Shown here: positions 24,550 through 33,499 of the stretch, in pieces
Position numbering within the stretch: position 1 is the stretch's first letter
Layout: every line of letters starts with the position of its first letter
Source: Streptomyces sp. PKU-EA00015
Lineage (GTDB): Bacteria; Actinomycetota; Actinomycetes; Streptomycetales; Streptomycetaceae
Direction: 5' to 3'
DNA length: 62,643 bases
Assembly: GCF_013387495.1 (NCBI RefSeq)
Contig: NZ_JABZEE010000059.1
Span: 1-62,643, forward strand
Notes under the pieces: generated by a model
The model's database searches: none
Told to the model about the DNA's origin: nothing
The model's input: only the letters and a program-made list of their open reading frames with translations
Program-made: the position numbers and the translations under genes

Positions 24550-24972
24550 ATGACCAACCTGCGCATACGCACCGCTGCCGTCGACGACGCCGCGTCCGTG
24601 CTGGCCTTCTGGAAGGAGGCGGCGGAGGGCACGAGCATCACGGACGACGTGGACGGCGTCACCCGGCTCATCGCCCGCGACCCGGAGGCCCTCATCCTGG
24701 CCGAGGCCGACGGGCTGCTGGTCGGCTCCGTGATCGCCGGGTACGACGGTTGGCGGTGCTCGCTGTACCGCCTCGCCGTTCTTCCCTCGCACCGGCGCCG
24801 CGGCATCTCGGCGGCCCTGCTGGACGCGGCCGAGAAGCGGTTCGTCGCGGCGGGCGGGCGGCGCGGGGACGCGATGGTGCTGGAGGCGAACGAGCGGGCC
24901 CACCGGGCATGGGCCTCCGCCGGCTACCACCGCGAGGACCACTGGCGCCGCTGGGTCAAGCCGTTCGTCTGA
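24550..24972 (+). CDS. GNAT-family N-acetyltransferase
   Basis: 140 residues from the ATG at 24550 (MTNLRIRTAAVDDAASVLAFWKEAAEG). The acetyl-CoA binding motif A is YRLAVLPSHRRRGISAALLDAAE (about residues 75-97), with the Q/RxxGxG/A pattern, and the C-terminal EANERAHRAWASAGYHRED is the usual motif B. It is a stand-alone gene. Substrate unknown. Confidence 0.92.
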   Translation: MTNLRIRTAAVDDAASVLAFWKEAAEGTSITDDVDGVTRLIARDPEALILAEADGLLVGSVIAGYDGWRCSLYRLAVLPSHRRRGISAALLDAAEKRFVAAGGRRGDAMVLEANERAHRAWASAGYHREDHWRRWVKPFV

Positions 24973-25065
24973 GCGCGGCGTCCGCGGGCACCCGATCCGC
25001 CGGGGCGCGCGGTCCGCCCGGGTCGCCCGTCCGCCGCTCCGGCGGCTTTGCCGGTCCTTTACCAT

Positions 25066-25082
25066 GAGTGGACCATCCACTC
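25066..25082. repeat. Short inverted repeat upstream of the CNNM genes
   Basis: GAGTGGACCATCCACTC, a perfect 6 bp dyad with a 5 nt centre, lies 100 bp before the first CNNM gene in a 210 bp leader. It could be an operator or the base of a leader structure. I could not fit the leader to the M-box magnesium riboswitch. Confidence 0.35.
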
Positions 25083-25182
25083 CCGTACGAAAGGTGTGAG
25101 CGTCCGCCCATGGGCGAGCCTCCCAGTAGCCGACATCGCGCATTCCGCCTCCTCTGTCCGACCATGGGACGGAGGTGACCCG

Positions 25183-26526
25183 ATGACCGAAGTGCTTCTG
25201 CTCGCCGTGGCCGTGCTGCTCTCGCTCGCCTGTGGCGCCTTCGTCGCGGCGGAGTTCTCCCTCACGACGGTCGAGCGCAGCGAGCTCGAACGGGCCGCCG
25301 AGCGCGGCGAACGGGGCGCTGCCGGCGCCCTCAAGGCCGTACGGAGCCTCACGTTCCAGCTCTCCGGCGCCCAGCTCGGCATCACCGTCACGAACCTGGT
25401 GGTCGGCATGCTCGCCGAGCCGTCCGTCGCCACGCTCATCCGCGGTCCGGTCGAGGCGCTCGGCGTGTCCCCCTCCGTCGCGTCGTCCGCGGCGCTGGTC
25501 ATCGGCACCGCGTTGTCCACGGTGGTGCTGATGGTCGTCGGCGAGCTGGTCCCGAAGAACTGGGCGATCTCCTCCCCGCTGGCCGTCGCCAAGGTGGTGG
25601 CCACACCGCAGCGGATCTTCACCGCCGCCTTCCGGCCGCTGATCGCCCACCTCAACAACACCGCCAACCGCATCGTGACCCGCCTCGGCATGGAGCCCAC
25701 GGAGGAGCTCGCCTCCGCACGCAGCCCCAAGGAACTCGTGGCCCTGGCCCGGCACTCCGCCAAGGCGGGCGCACTGGAGGCGGACACCGCCGAGCTGTTC
25801 GTGCGCTCACTGAACCTGGCGGAGCTGACCGCGGAGAACGTCATGACGCCGCGGGTGCAGGTCATGGCTCTCGACGCGTCCGCCACCGCCGAGGACGTCG
25901 CCAACGCCACGCGCGCGACCGGACTGTCCCGCTTCCCCGTCTACCGGGGCAGCCTGGACACCGTCGTCGGCATCGCGCACATCAAGGACATCCTTACGGT
26001 CCCGGCGGAGCTCCGGGCCCGTCACTCGGTCTCGGACCTGCTGCGTGAGCCGGTGCTGGTGCCGGAGACGCTGACCGTGGACCGGCTGCTGGACCAGCTG
26101 ACGGGCAAGTCCACGATGGCCGTCGTCATCGACGAGTACGGCGGCACGGCCGGCGTGGTGACGATGGAGGACATCGTCGAGGAGGTCGTCGGCGAGGTGC
26201 GCGACGAGCACGACCCGCACGAGACGCCCGACCTGGCGCGGGCCGGTGAGGACGCGGACGGCCGCAGGCTGTGGTCCGCGGACGGCGCCGCCCGTACCGA
26301 CCAGCTGGAGACCATAGGGCTGCGGGTCCCCGACGGCCCCTACGAGACCCTCGCCGGTCTCATCGCCACCGAGCTGGGCCGTATCCCCGCCAAGGGCGAC
26401 CGGATCGATCTCGGGGGATGGCAGATGGACGTGGTCGACGCCACCGGGCGCCGCGCCGCGCGCGTGCTGATGCACGCACCGCTCGACGCCGCCGCAGGCG
26501 ATGTGGCCGAGGAGGCCGGACGATGA
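25183..26526 (+). CDS. CNNM/CorC-family membrane transport protein 1
   Basis: 447 residues from the ATG at 25183 with GGAGG upstream; the frame is open back to 25048 without a ribosome site. Order of domains: an N-terminal CNNM (DUF21) transmembrane domain with about four spans (to about residue 170, including VVGELVPKNWAI), two CBS domains (about 200-330; MTPRVQVMALD, VIDEYGGTAGVVTMEDIVEEVVGEV), and a CorC-HlyC domain (about 350-430). CNNM/CorC proteins move Mg2+ or other divalent cations. The second copy overlaps it by 4 nt. Confidence 0.94.
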   Translation: MTEVLLLAVAVLLSLACGAFVAAEFSLTTVERSELERAAERGERGAAGALKAVRSLTFQLSGAQLGITVTNLVVGMLAEPSVATLIRGPVEALGVSPSVASSAALVIGTALSTVVLMVVGELVPKNWAISSPLAVAKVVATPQRIFTAAFRPLIAHLNNTANRIVTRLGMEPTEELASARSPKELVALARHSAKAGALEADTAELFVRSLNLAELTAENVMTPRVQVMALDASATAEDVANATRATGLSRFPVYRGSLDTVVGIAHIKDILTVPAELRARHSVSDLLREPVLVPETLTVDRLLDQLTGKSTMAVVIDEYGGTAGVVTMEDIVEEVVGEVRDEHDPHETPDLARAGEDADGRRLWSADGAARTDQLETIGLRVPDGPYETLAGLIATELGRIPAKGDRIDLGGWQMDVVDATGRRAARVLMHAPLDAAAGDVAEEAGR

Positions 26527-27536
26527 CCGCGATCCAGCTCTTCATCGGTCTGCTGACCCTGGTGCTCAACGCCTTCTTCGTCGGTGCCGAGTTCGCGCTG
26601 ATCTCGGTGCGGCGCAGTCAGATCGAGCCGGAGGCGCAGGCCGGGAACCGGCGGGCGCGCAGCGTGCTGTGGGGTCTGGAACACGTCTCGGCGCTGATGG
26701 CGGCGGCCCAGCTGGGCATCACGCTGTGCACCCTGGTGCTCGGCATCGTCGCCGAGCCGGCCATCGCGCATCTGCTGGAACCGGTCTTCGACGCGGTGGG
26801 CGTGCCGCACGGCGCCGTCCACCCGATCTCGTTCGTGATCGCGCTGGCGCTCGCGACGTATCTGCACATGCTCCTCGGCGAGATGGTGCCGAAGAACGTC
26901 GCGCTGTCGGAGCCCGTGCGCAGCGCGCTGCTGTTCGGGCCTCCGCTGGTCGCGCTGGCGCGGGCGCTGCGCCCGGTGATCTTCACCGTGAACGCCCTCG
27001 CGAACGGACTGCTCAAGCTGCTCAGGGTCGAGACGAAGAACGAGGTGTCCGCCACGTTCTCGGACGACGAGCTGGCGAGCCTCGTGCAGGACTCGGGCGA
27101 GGCGGGCCTGCTCGACGACCGCTCGGCGGAACGGCTGCGGGACGCGCTGGAGCTCGGACGCCGGCCGGTGCGCGATGTGGTGATGCCGGTCGAGCAGGTC
27201 GTGTACGCGAAGGACGGGACGACGCCGGAGCAGCTGGAGCAGCTGTCGGTGGAGTCGGGGTACTCCCGCTTCCCGGTCGTGGACGCGGGCCGTCGCATCC
27301 TCGGCTACCTCCATGTGAAGGACGCGCTGGACGCCGCTCCGCGTGACGTGCCGTTCCCGGTGAGCGCTATGCGCCCGATCGCCCGGGTACGGGCGACGAC
27401 CCCGCTGGACGACGTGCTCACCGCGATGCGCCGCAGCCGCACCCACCTGGCGGCCGTCCTCGACGAGCAGGGCAGGCCGGAGGGGCTGGTGACGATGGAG
27501 GACATCCTGCGCGAGCTGGTGGGCCGCCCCGGCTGA
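26523..27536 (+). CDS. CNNM/CorC-family membrane transport protein 2
   Basis: 337 residues from the ATG at 26523, which overlaps the previous stop (ATGA). A DUF21 membrane domain (to about residue 175, with MLLGEMVPKNVALSEP) is followed by two CBS domains (PVEQVVYAKDGTTPEQL; AVLDEQGRPEGLVTMEDILRELVG). It lacks the C-terminal CorC domain present in its partner. Tandem long and short CNNM genes are common in actinomycetes and probably act as a heterodimer. Confidence 0.94.
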   Translation: MTAIQLFIGLLTLVLNAFFVGAEFALISVRRSQIEPEAQAGNRRARSVLWGLEHVSALMAAAQLGITLCTLVLGIVAEPAIAHLLEPVFDAVGVPHGAVHPISFVIALALATYLHMLLGEMVPKNVALSEPVRSALLFGPPLVALARALRPVIFTVNALANGLLKLLRVETKNEVSATFSDDELASLVQDSGEAGLLDDRSAERLRDALELGRRPVRDVVMPVEQVVYAKDGTTPEQLEQLSVESGYSRFPVVDAGRRILGYLHVKDALDAAPRDVPFPVSAMRPIARVRATTPLDDVLTAMRRSRTHLAAVLDEQGRPEGLVTMEDILRELVGRPG

Positions 27537-27558
27537 CGCGCGACGTCCGCAGGCGGTC

Positions 27559-27594
27559 CCGGGGCCGGGAGGGCACGTGCCCTCCCGGCCCCGG
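27559..27594. terminator. Bidirectional terminator, perfect 36 bp palindrome
   Basis: Positions 27559-27576 and 27577-27594 are exact reverse complements with no unpaired centre (middle GGCACGTGCC). It lies between the convergent CNNM operon and the MDMPI gene and should stop transcription from both sides. Confidence 0.85.
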
Positions 27595-27626
27595 TCCGTG
27601 CGGGATCCGCTGCGTGGCGGCGTCGC

Positions 27627-28634
27627 TCAGAACGCCGTCGCGGCGAGCCAGGACGTCAGGACGGACACGTCTCCCGTGACCGTGAAGCGTGGATCGTCCG
27701 CCGAGCGGCGGCCGTACGTCAGGAGCAGCAGGTCACCGGCCGGGCCCTCGACGCACGCCGACGGCGCGGCCGTCGCGGACTTCGACCAGCGGAAACCCCG
27801 CTCGCCGAAACCGGCCGTCCAGGACGCTCCGGTGTCCGTCGCCGTCAGGACGACGGAGCCGTTCGCAAGGCGTGACACCGGTTCGGCGAGCCATGAGAAG
27901 TACGGCAGGTTCTCCAGGAACTCCTCGATCCCGTCCGCGGCCGTGCCCGGATCGACACTCGGCTCGCGCCCCAGCGACAGCTCCGCGTCCGCGAGGTGGA
28001 CCAGCGCCTCGAACAGCAGCCGGCGCGGGAAGTAGGCCACTCGCTGGTCCGCCCCGTTGGACCACATCGGGGTGTCCGGGTCGACCTTGCGCAGCATGCC
28101 GAGCACGCTGTCCGCGCCGCGGGCGAGCCAGTCCGGAAAGGCAGCCGGGTCGTCGGGCAGGTCGAGGGGGATCTCGCGCGACCGGACGCGCTCGCAGGCC
28201 CGGGTCCGCACCAGATGCTCCATCCAGCGGTGCGTGGTGCCGTGGTGGCGTACGAGGTCGGCGAAGGTCCAGCCCGGGCAGGTGGTCACCGGCGCGGCGG
28301 GATCCGCGTCCCGTACGGTCGCCACGAAGCGCCGCTCGATGTGCTCGATGGCGTCGCAGTACAGCTCGTGCTGGTCGTCGTCGAGGCCGAAGCCGTCGGG
28401 TATGCGCAGCAGCTCGTCACGCCGGGCCCCTTCGGGGCGCCTGCGGGCAGTGCGCCGGAAGAGCCGGGCGAGCTCGCGCCGGTCGGCCGGCGGGAGCCGG
28501 TCGAGCAGGGATCCCGTGGTCTCCAGCCACTTCACCGCGGTGTCCGGGTCGAGTACGTCGTCGTCACAGGTGTCGATCGAGATCACCACATCGGCCAGCG
28601 CTTCGGCCAGCGCGTTGAGCAGTGCGTCGCTCAC
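27627..28634 (-). CDS. Fusion of a small helical domain with a mycothiol-dependent maleylpyruvate isomerase-like protein
   Basis: 335 residues from a GTG at 28634 with GGGAGGGGAG upstream. Residues about 1-90 (ALLNALAEALADVVISIDTC to GFGLDDDQHE) look like a complete small actinomycete protein of unknown function. From about residue 93 (LYCDAIEHIERRFVATV) a MDMPI_N domain begins, with CPGWTFADLVRHHGTTHRWMEHLV carrying the metal-binding His residues, followed by the MDMPI C-terminal domain. MDMPI-fold proteins use mycothiol in place of glutathione or bacillithiol. I expect these two parts to be separate adjacent genes in some relatives, so this may be a lineage-specific fusion. Confidence 0.82.
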   Translation of the reverse strand: MSDALLNALAEALADVVISIDTCDDDVLDPDTAVKWLETTGSLLDRLPPADRRELARLFRRTARRRPEGARRDELLRIPDGFGLDDDQHELYCDAIEHIERRFVATVRDADPAAPVTTCPGWTFADLVRHHGTTHRWMEHLVRTRACERVRSREIPLDLPDDPAAFPDWLARGADSVLGMLRKVDPDTPMWSNGADQRVAYFPRRLLFEALVHLADAELSLGREPSVDPGTAADGIEEFLENLPYFSWLAEPVSRLANGSVVLTATDTGASWTAGFGERGFRWSKSATAAPSACVEGPAGDLLLLTYGRRSADDPRFTVTGDVSVLTSWLAATAF

Positions 28635-28669
28635 GAATGCTCCCCTCCCGGTACGGAACCGACGGACCT

Positions 28670-28681
28670 TACCGCGCGGTA
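28670..28681. promoter_or_regulatory. Palindrome TACCGCGCGGTA before the SGNH hydrolase gene
   Basis: A perfect 12 bp dyad lies 13 bp before the ATG and overlaps a TAGGAT hexamer (28680-28685) that could be the -10. A near-identical dyad, TACCGAGCGGTA, stands before the alpha/beta hydrolase at 35576. A common TetR-like repressor is possible. Confidence 0.5.
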
Positions 28682-28694
28682 GGATCGCTCCGCC

Positions 28695-29513
28695 ATGGAG
28701 ACGCATGCCAATTACACGAGCTTTGTCGCGGTGGGTGACTCGTTCACCGAAGGGATGTCGGACCTGCTCCCCGACGGCTCCTACCGCGGGTGGGCCGATC
28801 TGCTGGCGGCGCGCCTGGCGGCCCGTACGCCGGGCTTCCGCTACGCGAACCTCGCCGTGCGCGGGAAGCTGATCGGCCAGATCGTCTCCGAGCAGGTCGA
28901 CGTGGCGGCCGCGATGGAGGCCGATGTGGTCACTCTCGTCGGCGGGCTCAACGACACCCTGCGCCCCAAGTGCGACATGGCCAGGGTGCGCGGTCTGCTG
29001 GAGGAGGCGGTGGAGCGGCTCGCGCCCTCGTGCAGGACGCTGGTCATGATGCGCAGCCCGGGCCGCAACGGCCCCGTGATGGAACGGTTCCGCCCGCGCA
29101 TGGAGGAGCTGTTCGCCCACGTCGACGCGCTGGCGGCGCGGCACGGCGCGCTGGTGGTCGACCTCTACGGCTCACCGGCGCTGGGCGACCAGCGGATGTG
29201 GGACGTGGACCGGCTGCACCTGACGGCCGAGGGGCACGCACGCGTCGCCGAGGCCGTGTGGCAGACGCTGGGCCTGGACGCCGAGACCGACTGGCAGGCG
29301 CTGCTGCCGCCGCCGGCGCGGGCGGGCTGGGCGGCGCGCAGGGCGGCCGACCTGCGCTTCGCCCGCGAGCACCTGGGGCCGTGGATCGGGCGGCGGCTGA
29401 CGGGGCGCTCGTCGGGTGACGGCCGACCGGCGAAGCGGCCCGAACTCCTGCCGTACGAGCCGCCGGCGCCGCAGGACCTGGTCCTGCGACCGGACCGTGT
29501 CGCCGGTTCGTAG
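28695..29513 (+). CDS. SGNH/GDSL-family hydrolase
   Basis: 272 residues. Block I is FVAVGDSFTEGMSD (catalytic Ser about 16), block II Gly in NLAVRGKLIG, block III GGLNDT, and block V DRLHLTAEGH with Asp and His about residues 175-178. No signal peptide, so it acts inside the cell on an ester or acyl substrate. The C-terminal 70 residues are rich in Arg, Ala and Pro. The gene is monocistronic, divergent from the MDMPI fusion, with a TACCG palindrome over its likely promoter. Confidence 0.92.
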   Translation: METHANYTSFVAVGDSFTEGMSDLLPDGSYRGWADLLAARLAARTPGFRYANLAVRGKLIGQIVSEQVDVAAAMEADVVTLVGGLNDTLRPKCDMARVRGLLEEAVERLAPSCRTLVMMRSPGRNGPVMERFRPRMEELFAHVDALAARHGALVVDLYGSPALGDQRMWDVDRLHLTAEGHARVAEAVWQTLGLDAETDWQALLPPPARAGWAARRAADLRFAREHLGPWIGRRLTGRSSGDGRPAKRPELLPYEPPAPQDLVLRPDRVAGS

Positions 29514-29572
29514 CAAGGTACAACCGGGACCGTGGCGCTGGCCTGCAGAAACCGCCAGTAGAATCTGGTCAC

Positions 29573-31015
29573 GTGACTGCTGTGTCTGCGAAGCCTCGCA
29601 TCCCCAATGTCCTGGCCGGCCGCTACGCCTCCACGGAGCTAGCCGTCCTCTGGTCCCCCGAGCAGAAGGTCAAGCTGGAGCGTCAGCTCTGGCTCGCGGT
29701 GCTGCGCGCCCAGAAGGACCTGGGAATCGACGTGCCGGACGCGGCGATCGCCGACTACGAGCGCGTGCTCGACCAGGTCGACCTGGCCTCCATCGCCGAG
29801 CGCGAGAAGGTCACGCGCCACGATGTGAAGGCCCGCATCGAGGAGTTCAACGCCCTCGCGGGGCACGAGCACGTCCACAAGGGCATGACCTCGCGCGACC
29901 TCACCGAGAACGTCGAGCAGCTGCAGATCCGGCTGTCCCTGGAGCTGATGCGCGACCGCACCGTGGCGGTGCTCGCGCGGCTGGGCAAGCTGTCCGGCGA
30001 GTACGCCGAGCTGGTCATGGCGGGCCGCTCGCACAACGTGGCCGCGCAGGCCACGACGCTCGGCAAGCGGTTCGCGACGGCCGCCGACGAGCTGCTGGTC
30101 GCCTACAGCCGGCTCGAGGACCTCCTCGGCCGCTACCCGCTGCGCGGGATCAAGGGCCCGGTCGGCACCGCGCAGGACATGCTCGACCTGCTGGGCGGCG
30201 ACGCCGGCAAGCTGGCCGAGCTGGAGCAGCGCATCGCGGCCCACCTCGGCTTCGCGCACGCCTTCACCTCCGTGGGCCAGGTCTACCCGCGCTCGCTGGA
30301 CTACGACGTCGTCTCGGCGCTGGTGCAGCTCGCGGCGGCCCCGTCCTCCGTGGCCAAGACGATCCGTCTGATGGCCGGTCACGAGCTGGTGACCGAGGGC
30401 TTCAAGCCGGGCCAGGTCGGTTCGTCCGCCATGCCGCACAAGATGAACACCCGCTCCTGCGAGCGCGTCAACGGGCTCATGGTGATCCTGCGCGGCTACG
30501 CCTCGATGACCGGCGAGCTCGCCGGCGACCAGTGGAACGAGGGCGACGTGTCCTGCTCCGTGGTCCGCCGCGTGGCGCTGCCGGACGCGTTCTTCGCGTT
30601 CGACGGCCTGGTCGAGACGTTCCTGACGGTGCTCGACGAGTTCGGCGCGTTCCCCGCCGTGGTCGCCCGTGAGCTGGACCGCTACCTGCCCTTCCTCGCC
30701 ACGACCAAGGTGCTGATGGGCGCGGTGCGCGCCGGTGTCGGCCGCGAGGTCGCGCACGAGGCCATCAAGGAGAACGCGGTGGCGTCCGCGCTCGCGATGC
30801 GCGAGCAGGGCGCGGAGCGCAACGAGCTGCTCGACAAGCTGGCCGCCGACGAGCGCATCCCGCTGGACCGGGCGCAGCTGGACGAACTGATGGCGGACAA
30901 GCTGTCGTTCACCGGCGCAGCCGCCGACCAGGTGGCCGTTCTCGTCTCCCGTATCGAGGAGATCGCCAAGCAGCACCCCGAGGCCGCGGGGTACGCCCCG
31001 GGAGCGATCCTCTGA
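29573..31015 (+). CDS. purB: Adenylosuccinate lyase
   Basis: 480 residues from a GTG at 29573. The fumarase/aspartase superfamily signature is GSSAMPHKMNTRS (near residue 285). The sequence also shows RYASTELAVLWS at the start, EHVHKGMTSRDLTENVEQ, and RSHNVAAQATTLGKRF with the catalytic His. It works twice in purine synthesis, cleaving SAICAR and adenylosuccinate. A DNA glycosylase gene overlaps its stop codon. Confidence 0.97.
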   Translation: MTAVSAKPRIPNVLAGRYASTELAVLWSPEQKVKLERQLWLAVLRAQKDLGIDVPDAAIADYERVLDQVDLASIAEREKVTRHDVKARIEEFNALAGHEHVHKGMTSRDLTENVEQLQIRLSLELMRDRTVAVLARLGKLSGEYAELVMAGRSHNVAAQATTLGKRFATAADELLVAYSRLEDLLGRYPLRGIKGPVGTAQDMLDLLGGDAGKLAELEQRIAAHLGFAHAFTSVGQVYPRSLDYDVVSALVQLAAAPSSVAKTIRLMAGHELVTEGFKPGQVGSSAMPHKMNTRSCERVNGLMVILRGYASMTGELAGDQWNEGDVSCSVVRRVALPDAFFAFDGLVETFLTVLDEFGAFPAVVARELDRYLPFLATTKVLMGAVRAGVGREVAHEAIKENAVASALAMREQGAERNELLDKLAADERIPLDRAQLDELMADKLSFTGAAADQVAVLVSRIEEIAKQHPEAAGYAPGAIL

Positions 31016-31572
31016 CCCGGCTGGGACCGGCGGAGCTGGAGGCCGCCCGCGACCGGCTCGTGCCGGATGTCGTCGCGGACGGCCTCCGCGTGCTGTTCTG
31101 CGGGATCAACCCGGGGCTCATGACGGCGGCCACGGGTCACCATTTCGCCCGTCCCGGCAACCGGTTCTGGCCCGTGCTGCACCTGTCGGGCTTCACACCC
31201 CGGCTGCTGAAGCCCTCGGAGCAGCACGAACTGCCGGCGCTCGGGCTGGGGATCACGAACGTGGTGGCGCGGGCCACCGCACGCGCCGACGAACTGACCA
31301 CGCAGGAGTACCGCGAGGGCGGACGGATCCTCACCACGAAGGTGGAGCGGCTGCGGCCGCGCTGGCTCGCGGTGGTCGGCGTGACCGCGTACCGCACGGC
31401 CTTCGGTGAGCGCGGGGCCGCGATCGGGCCGCAGGAGCGGACGATCGGGGACACCCGGATCTGGGTCCTGCCCAATCCGAGCGGGCTGAACGCCCACTGG
31501 ACGGCGCAGACCATGGCGGCGGCGTACGGGGAGCTGCGCGAGGCCGCCGAGGCGGCCGACGCTCCTGCGTGA
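31012..31572 (+). CDS. mug: G/U mismatch-specific uracil-DNA glycosylase, probable CTG start
   Basis: Family motifs are GINPGLM and NPSGLNAHW, with FARPGNRFWPVLHLSGF between them, as in Mug/TDG glycosylases, which remove uracil or thymine from mismatches with G. The first ATG/GTG option is the GTG at 31060, but the reading TRLGPAELEAARDRLVPDV upstream of it continues the usual N-terminus. The frame reaches a CTG at 31012 that overlaps the purB stop (CTGA) and has GGGAG 7 nt upstream. That start gives 186 residues. I therefore take CTG as the start; 31060 is the fallback. Confidence 0.85.
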   Translation: MTRLGPAELEAARDRLVPDVVADGLRVLFCGINPGLMTAATGHHFARPGNRFWPVLHLSGFTPRLLKPSEQHELPALGLGITNVVARATARADELTTQEYREGGRILTTKVERLRPRWLAVVGVTAYRTAFGERGAAIGPQERTIGDTRIWVLPNPSGLNAHWTAQTMAAAYGELREAAEAADAPA

Positions 31573-31592
31573 GCGGGCCGCCCGGAACGGCC

Positions 31593-32027
31593 TCAGGGAG
31601 GGTCCGTCTCCGTGACGACCGCGAGCAGTTCCCACCGGTGCTCGTCGGCGCGCGCGACGCCGACGGCTATCCAGTGGCCGTCCACCCGCCACAGATCGAG
31701 GTCGTCCGCGACCTGACCGAGCTCCTCCCACGGGTCCGGCATCTCCTCCCCCGCGATGCTCCTCACCGAGACCGACCACAGGCTGACCCGCTGCGGCTGC
31801 CCCCAGCGGGTGCTGAGCGCGTCGGCCAGCGCCTCGCACTCCGCGCGGCACTGCTCGGCCGCCTCCTCCTGCCGCACGCCGCACTCCTGCCCGCCCGCCC
31901 CCGCCGTGGGGAGGCGGGCGAGGTGGTAGCCGGGGCCACTGTCGCCGAGCTCCGACCGGCCGCGCACGGCCGGGAACGCCCGGCTCCGCAGCAGGTCGAT
32001 CGCAGCGAGGTGCTGTGCAGTGGTCAT
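31593..32027 (-). CDS. Hypothetical protein
   Basis: 144 residues from the ATG at 32027 (MTTAQHLAAIDLLRSRAF). I do not recognise a family. The middle is Cys- and Glu-rich (QECGVRQEEAAEQCRAECEALADAL), and the second half has several Trp residues in a beta-like pattern (GQPQRVSLWSVSV, DDLDLWRVDGHWIAVGVARADEHRWELLAVV). No signal peptide or membrane segment. It is convergent with mug, with 20 bp between them. Codon use supports a real gene. Confidence 0.72.
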   Translation of the reverse strand: MTTAQHLAAIDLLRSRAFPAVRGRSELGDSGPGYHLARLPTAGAGGQECGVRQEEAAEQCRAECEALADALSTRWGQPQRVSLWSVSVRSIAGEEMPDPWEELGQVADDLDLWRVDGHWIAVGVARADEHRWELLAVVTETDPP

Positions 32028-32223
32028 GACGCCAGTAAAGCGGCCCCGACTGACAATTGGCATGCCGTCAGGCGGCGTTCGGCCACGGCGCTGGGGCCCT
32101 GCGCCCGGGCGGCCCGCGCCGCGCCCGGAGGCGGACGTCCGCCGTCCTTCGGGGTCCGCGGGCGGCGAGCGGCGGCAGCGAGTACGATCCCGCAGACACG
32201 CGCTCGAGCTGGAAGGACACACA

Positions 32224-33381
32224 GTGGGGCGGCTGACCGGCGGAGACCCGTCGCTGCTGCGGCGGATCAACTCCGCAGTGGTACTCCATTCCCTGCGCGG
32301 CGCCGACTCCTCCACGCTCACGGACCTGACCCGGATCACCGGGCTGTCCAGGCCGACGGTCGAGGGCGTGGTCGAGGGGCTGATCGAGGTCGGTCTGGTC
32401 GTCGAGAGCGTTCCCGAGGAGGGCGAGGCTCGCCGGCAGGGGCGCCCGGCCCGCCGTTTCCGGTTCCGCGCCGAGGCCGGTCATCTGCTGGGCATCGAGA
32501 TCGGGGCGCACCGGGTCGCGGTGCTGATGTCGGGTCTCGACGGGCGCATCATCGGCGCCGGCTCGCGGGACGTGTCCGAGACGGCGTCCGCGGACGACAG
32601 GCTGGAGAAGGTGCGCACGGTCGTCGCGGACGTGCTCCGCAGGACCGGTGTGGCGCGCAGCAGTCTGCGGGCGGTGGGCGTGGGCTCGCCGGGGATCGTG
32701 GAGACCGACGGCACGGTGCGGCTGTCGACGGCGCTGCCCGGCTGGACGGGGCTGCCGCTCGGGGACCGGCTGCGCCGGTCCTTCCGCTGTCCGGTGCTGG
32801 TGGAGAACGACGCCAACGCGGCCGCGGTCGCCGAGCACTGGAAGGGCGCGGCCACGGAATCGGACGACATCGTGTTCGTCCTGGCCGGGCTGAGCCCGGG
32901 TGCCGGATCGCTGATCGGCGGAAGGCTGCACCGGGGCTACGGCGGCGCGGCGGGCGAGATCGGGGCGCTGCACCTGCTGGGCCGCGAGGTGACCCCGGAG
33001 AAACTGCTGTCGACGACGGACGAGCCGCTGCATCCGCTGGACGAACAGGCGGTCGCCGACGTGTTCTCGCTCGCGAAGAGCGGGGACGAGCGGGCGCGGG
33101 CGGCTGTCGACCGCTTCAACCAGCGCCTCGTGCACGACGTCGCCGCGCTGGTGCTGGCGCTCGATCCTGAGCTGGTGGTGATCGGCGGCTGGGCGGCGGG
33201 GCTCGACGGCGTACTGGAGCCGCTGCGCGACGAGTTGTCTCGTTACTGTCTGCGGCCGCCGCGGGTGACCCTGTCGCTGCTGGGCGAGGCCGCGGTGGCG
33301 ACGGGTGCGCTGCGGCTGGCGCTCGATCACGTGGAGGAGCAGTTGTTCGCCGTGGAGGGCACGGTGACGGCCCGCCGTTGA
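32224..33381 (+). CDS. ROK-family transcriptional regulator
   Basis: 385 residues from a GTG at 32224 with GGAAGGA upstream; the frame extends back to 32020 without support. The N-terminal winged helix-turn-helix is DLTRITGLSRPTVEGVVEGLIEVGLV (about residues 37-62). The ROK domain follows from about 85, with VGVGSPGIV, VENDANAAAVAEHW and GGYGGAAGEIGALHLLG-like features. The sugar kinase Cys-rich zinc motif (CGxxGCxE) is missing after GEIG, as in many ROK repressors that bind sugars without phosphorylating them. The target genes are not evident. Confidence 0.92.
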   Translation: MGRLTGGDPSLLRRINSAVVLHSLRGADSSTLTDLTRITGLSRPTVEGVVEGLIEVGLVVESVPEEGEARRQGRPARRFRFRAEAGHLLGIEIGAHRVAVLMSGLDGRIIGAGSRDVSETASADDRLEKVRTVVADVLRRTGVARSSLRAVGVGSPGIVETDGTVRLSTALPGWTGLPLGDRLRRSFRCPVLVENDANAAAVAEHWKGAATESDDIVFVLAGLSPGAGSLIGGRLHRGYGGAAGEIGALHLLGREVTPEKLLSTTDEPLHPLDEQAVADVFSLAKSGDERARAAVDRFNQRLVHDVAALVLALDPELVVIGGWAAGLDGVLEPLRDELSRYCLRPPRVTLSLLGEAAVATGALRLALDHVEEQLFAVEGTVTARR

Positions 33382-33397
33382 GGACCGGCGGGTCCGG

Positions 33398-33429
33398 GAC
33401 CGGGCGGTGCGACGCATGCGCACCCGGTC
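33398..33429. terminator. Terminator between convergent ROK and GntR genes
   Basis: GACCGGG (33398-33404) pairs with CCCGGTC (33423-33429), and an inner TGCG/CGCA adds to the stem. The position between two stop codons suits a bidirectional terminator. Confidence 0.65.
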
Positions 33430-33499
33430 GCTTACAATGGCCCGCCGCCGAGCGGGGCGCTCGGGCGACGGGCCGCGGGAGAAGGCGGTGGACCCTCCG

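Noticed and set aside
25083..25182. M-box magnesium riboswitch before the CNNM genes
   Set aside because: The CAGTAGCC string there is the reverse of the M-box GGCTACTG block, and the other blocks do not follow in order on either strand.
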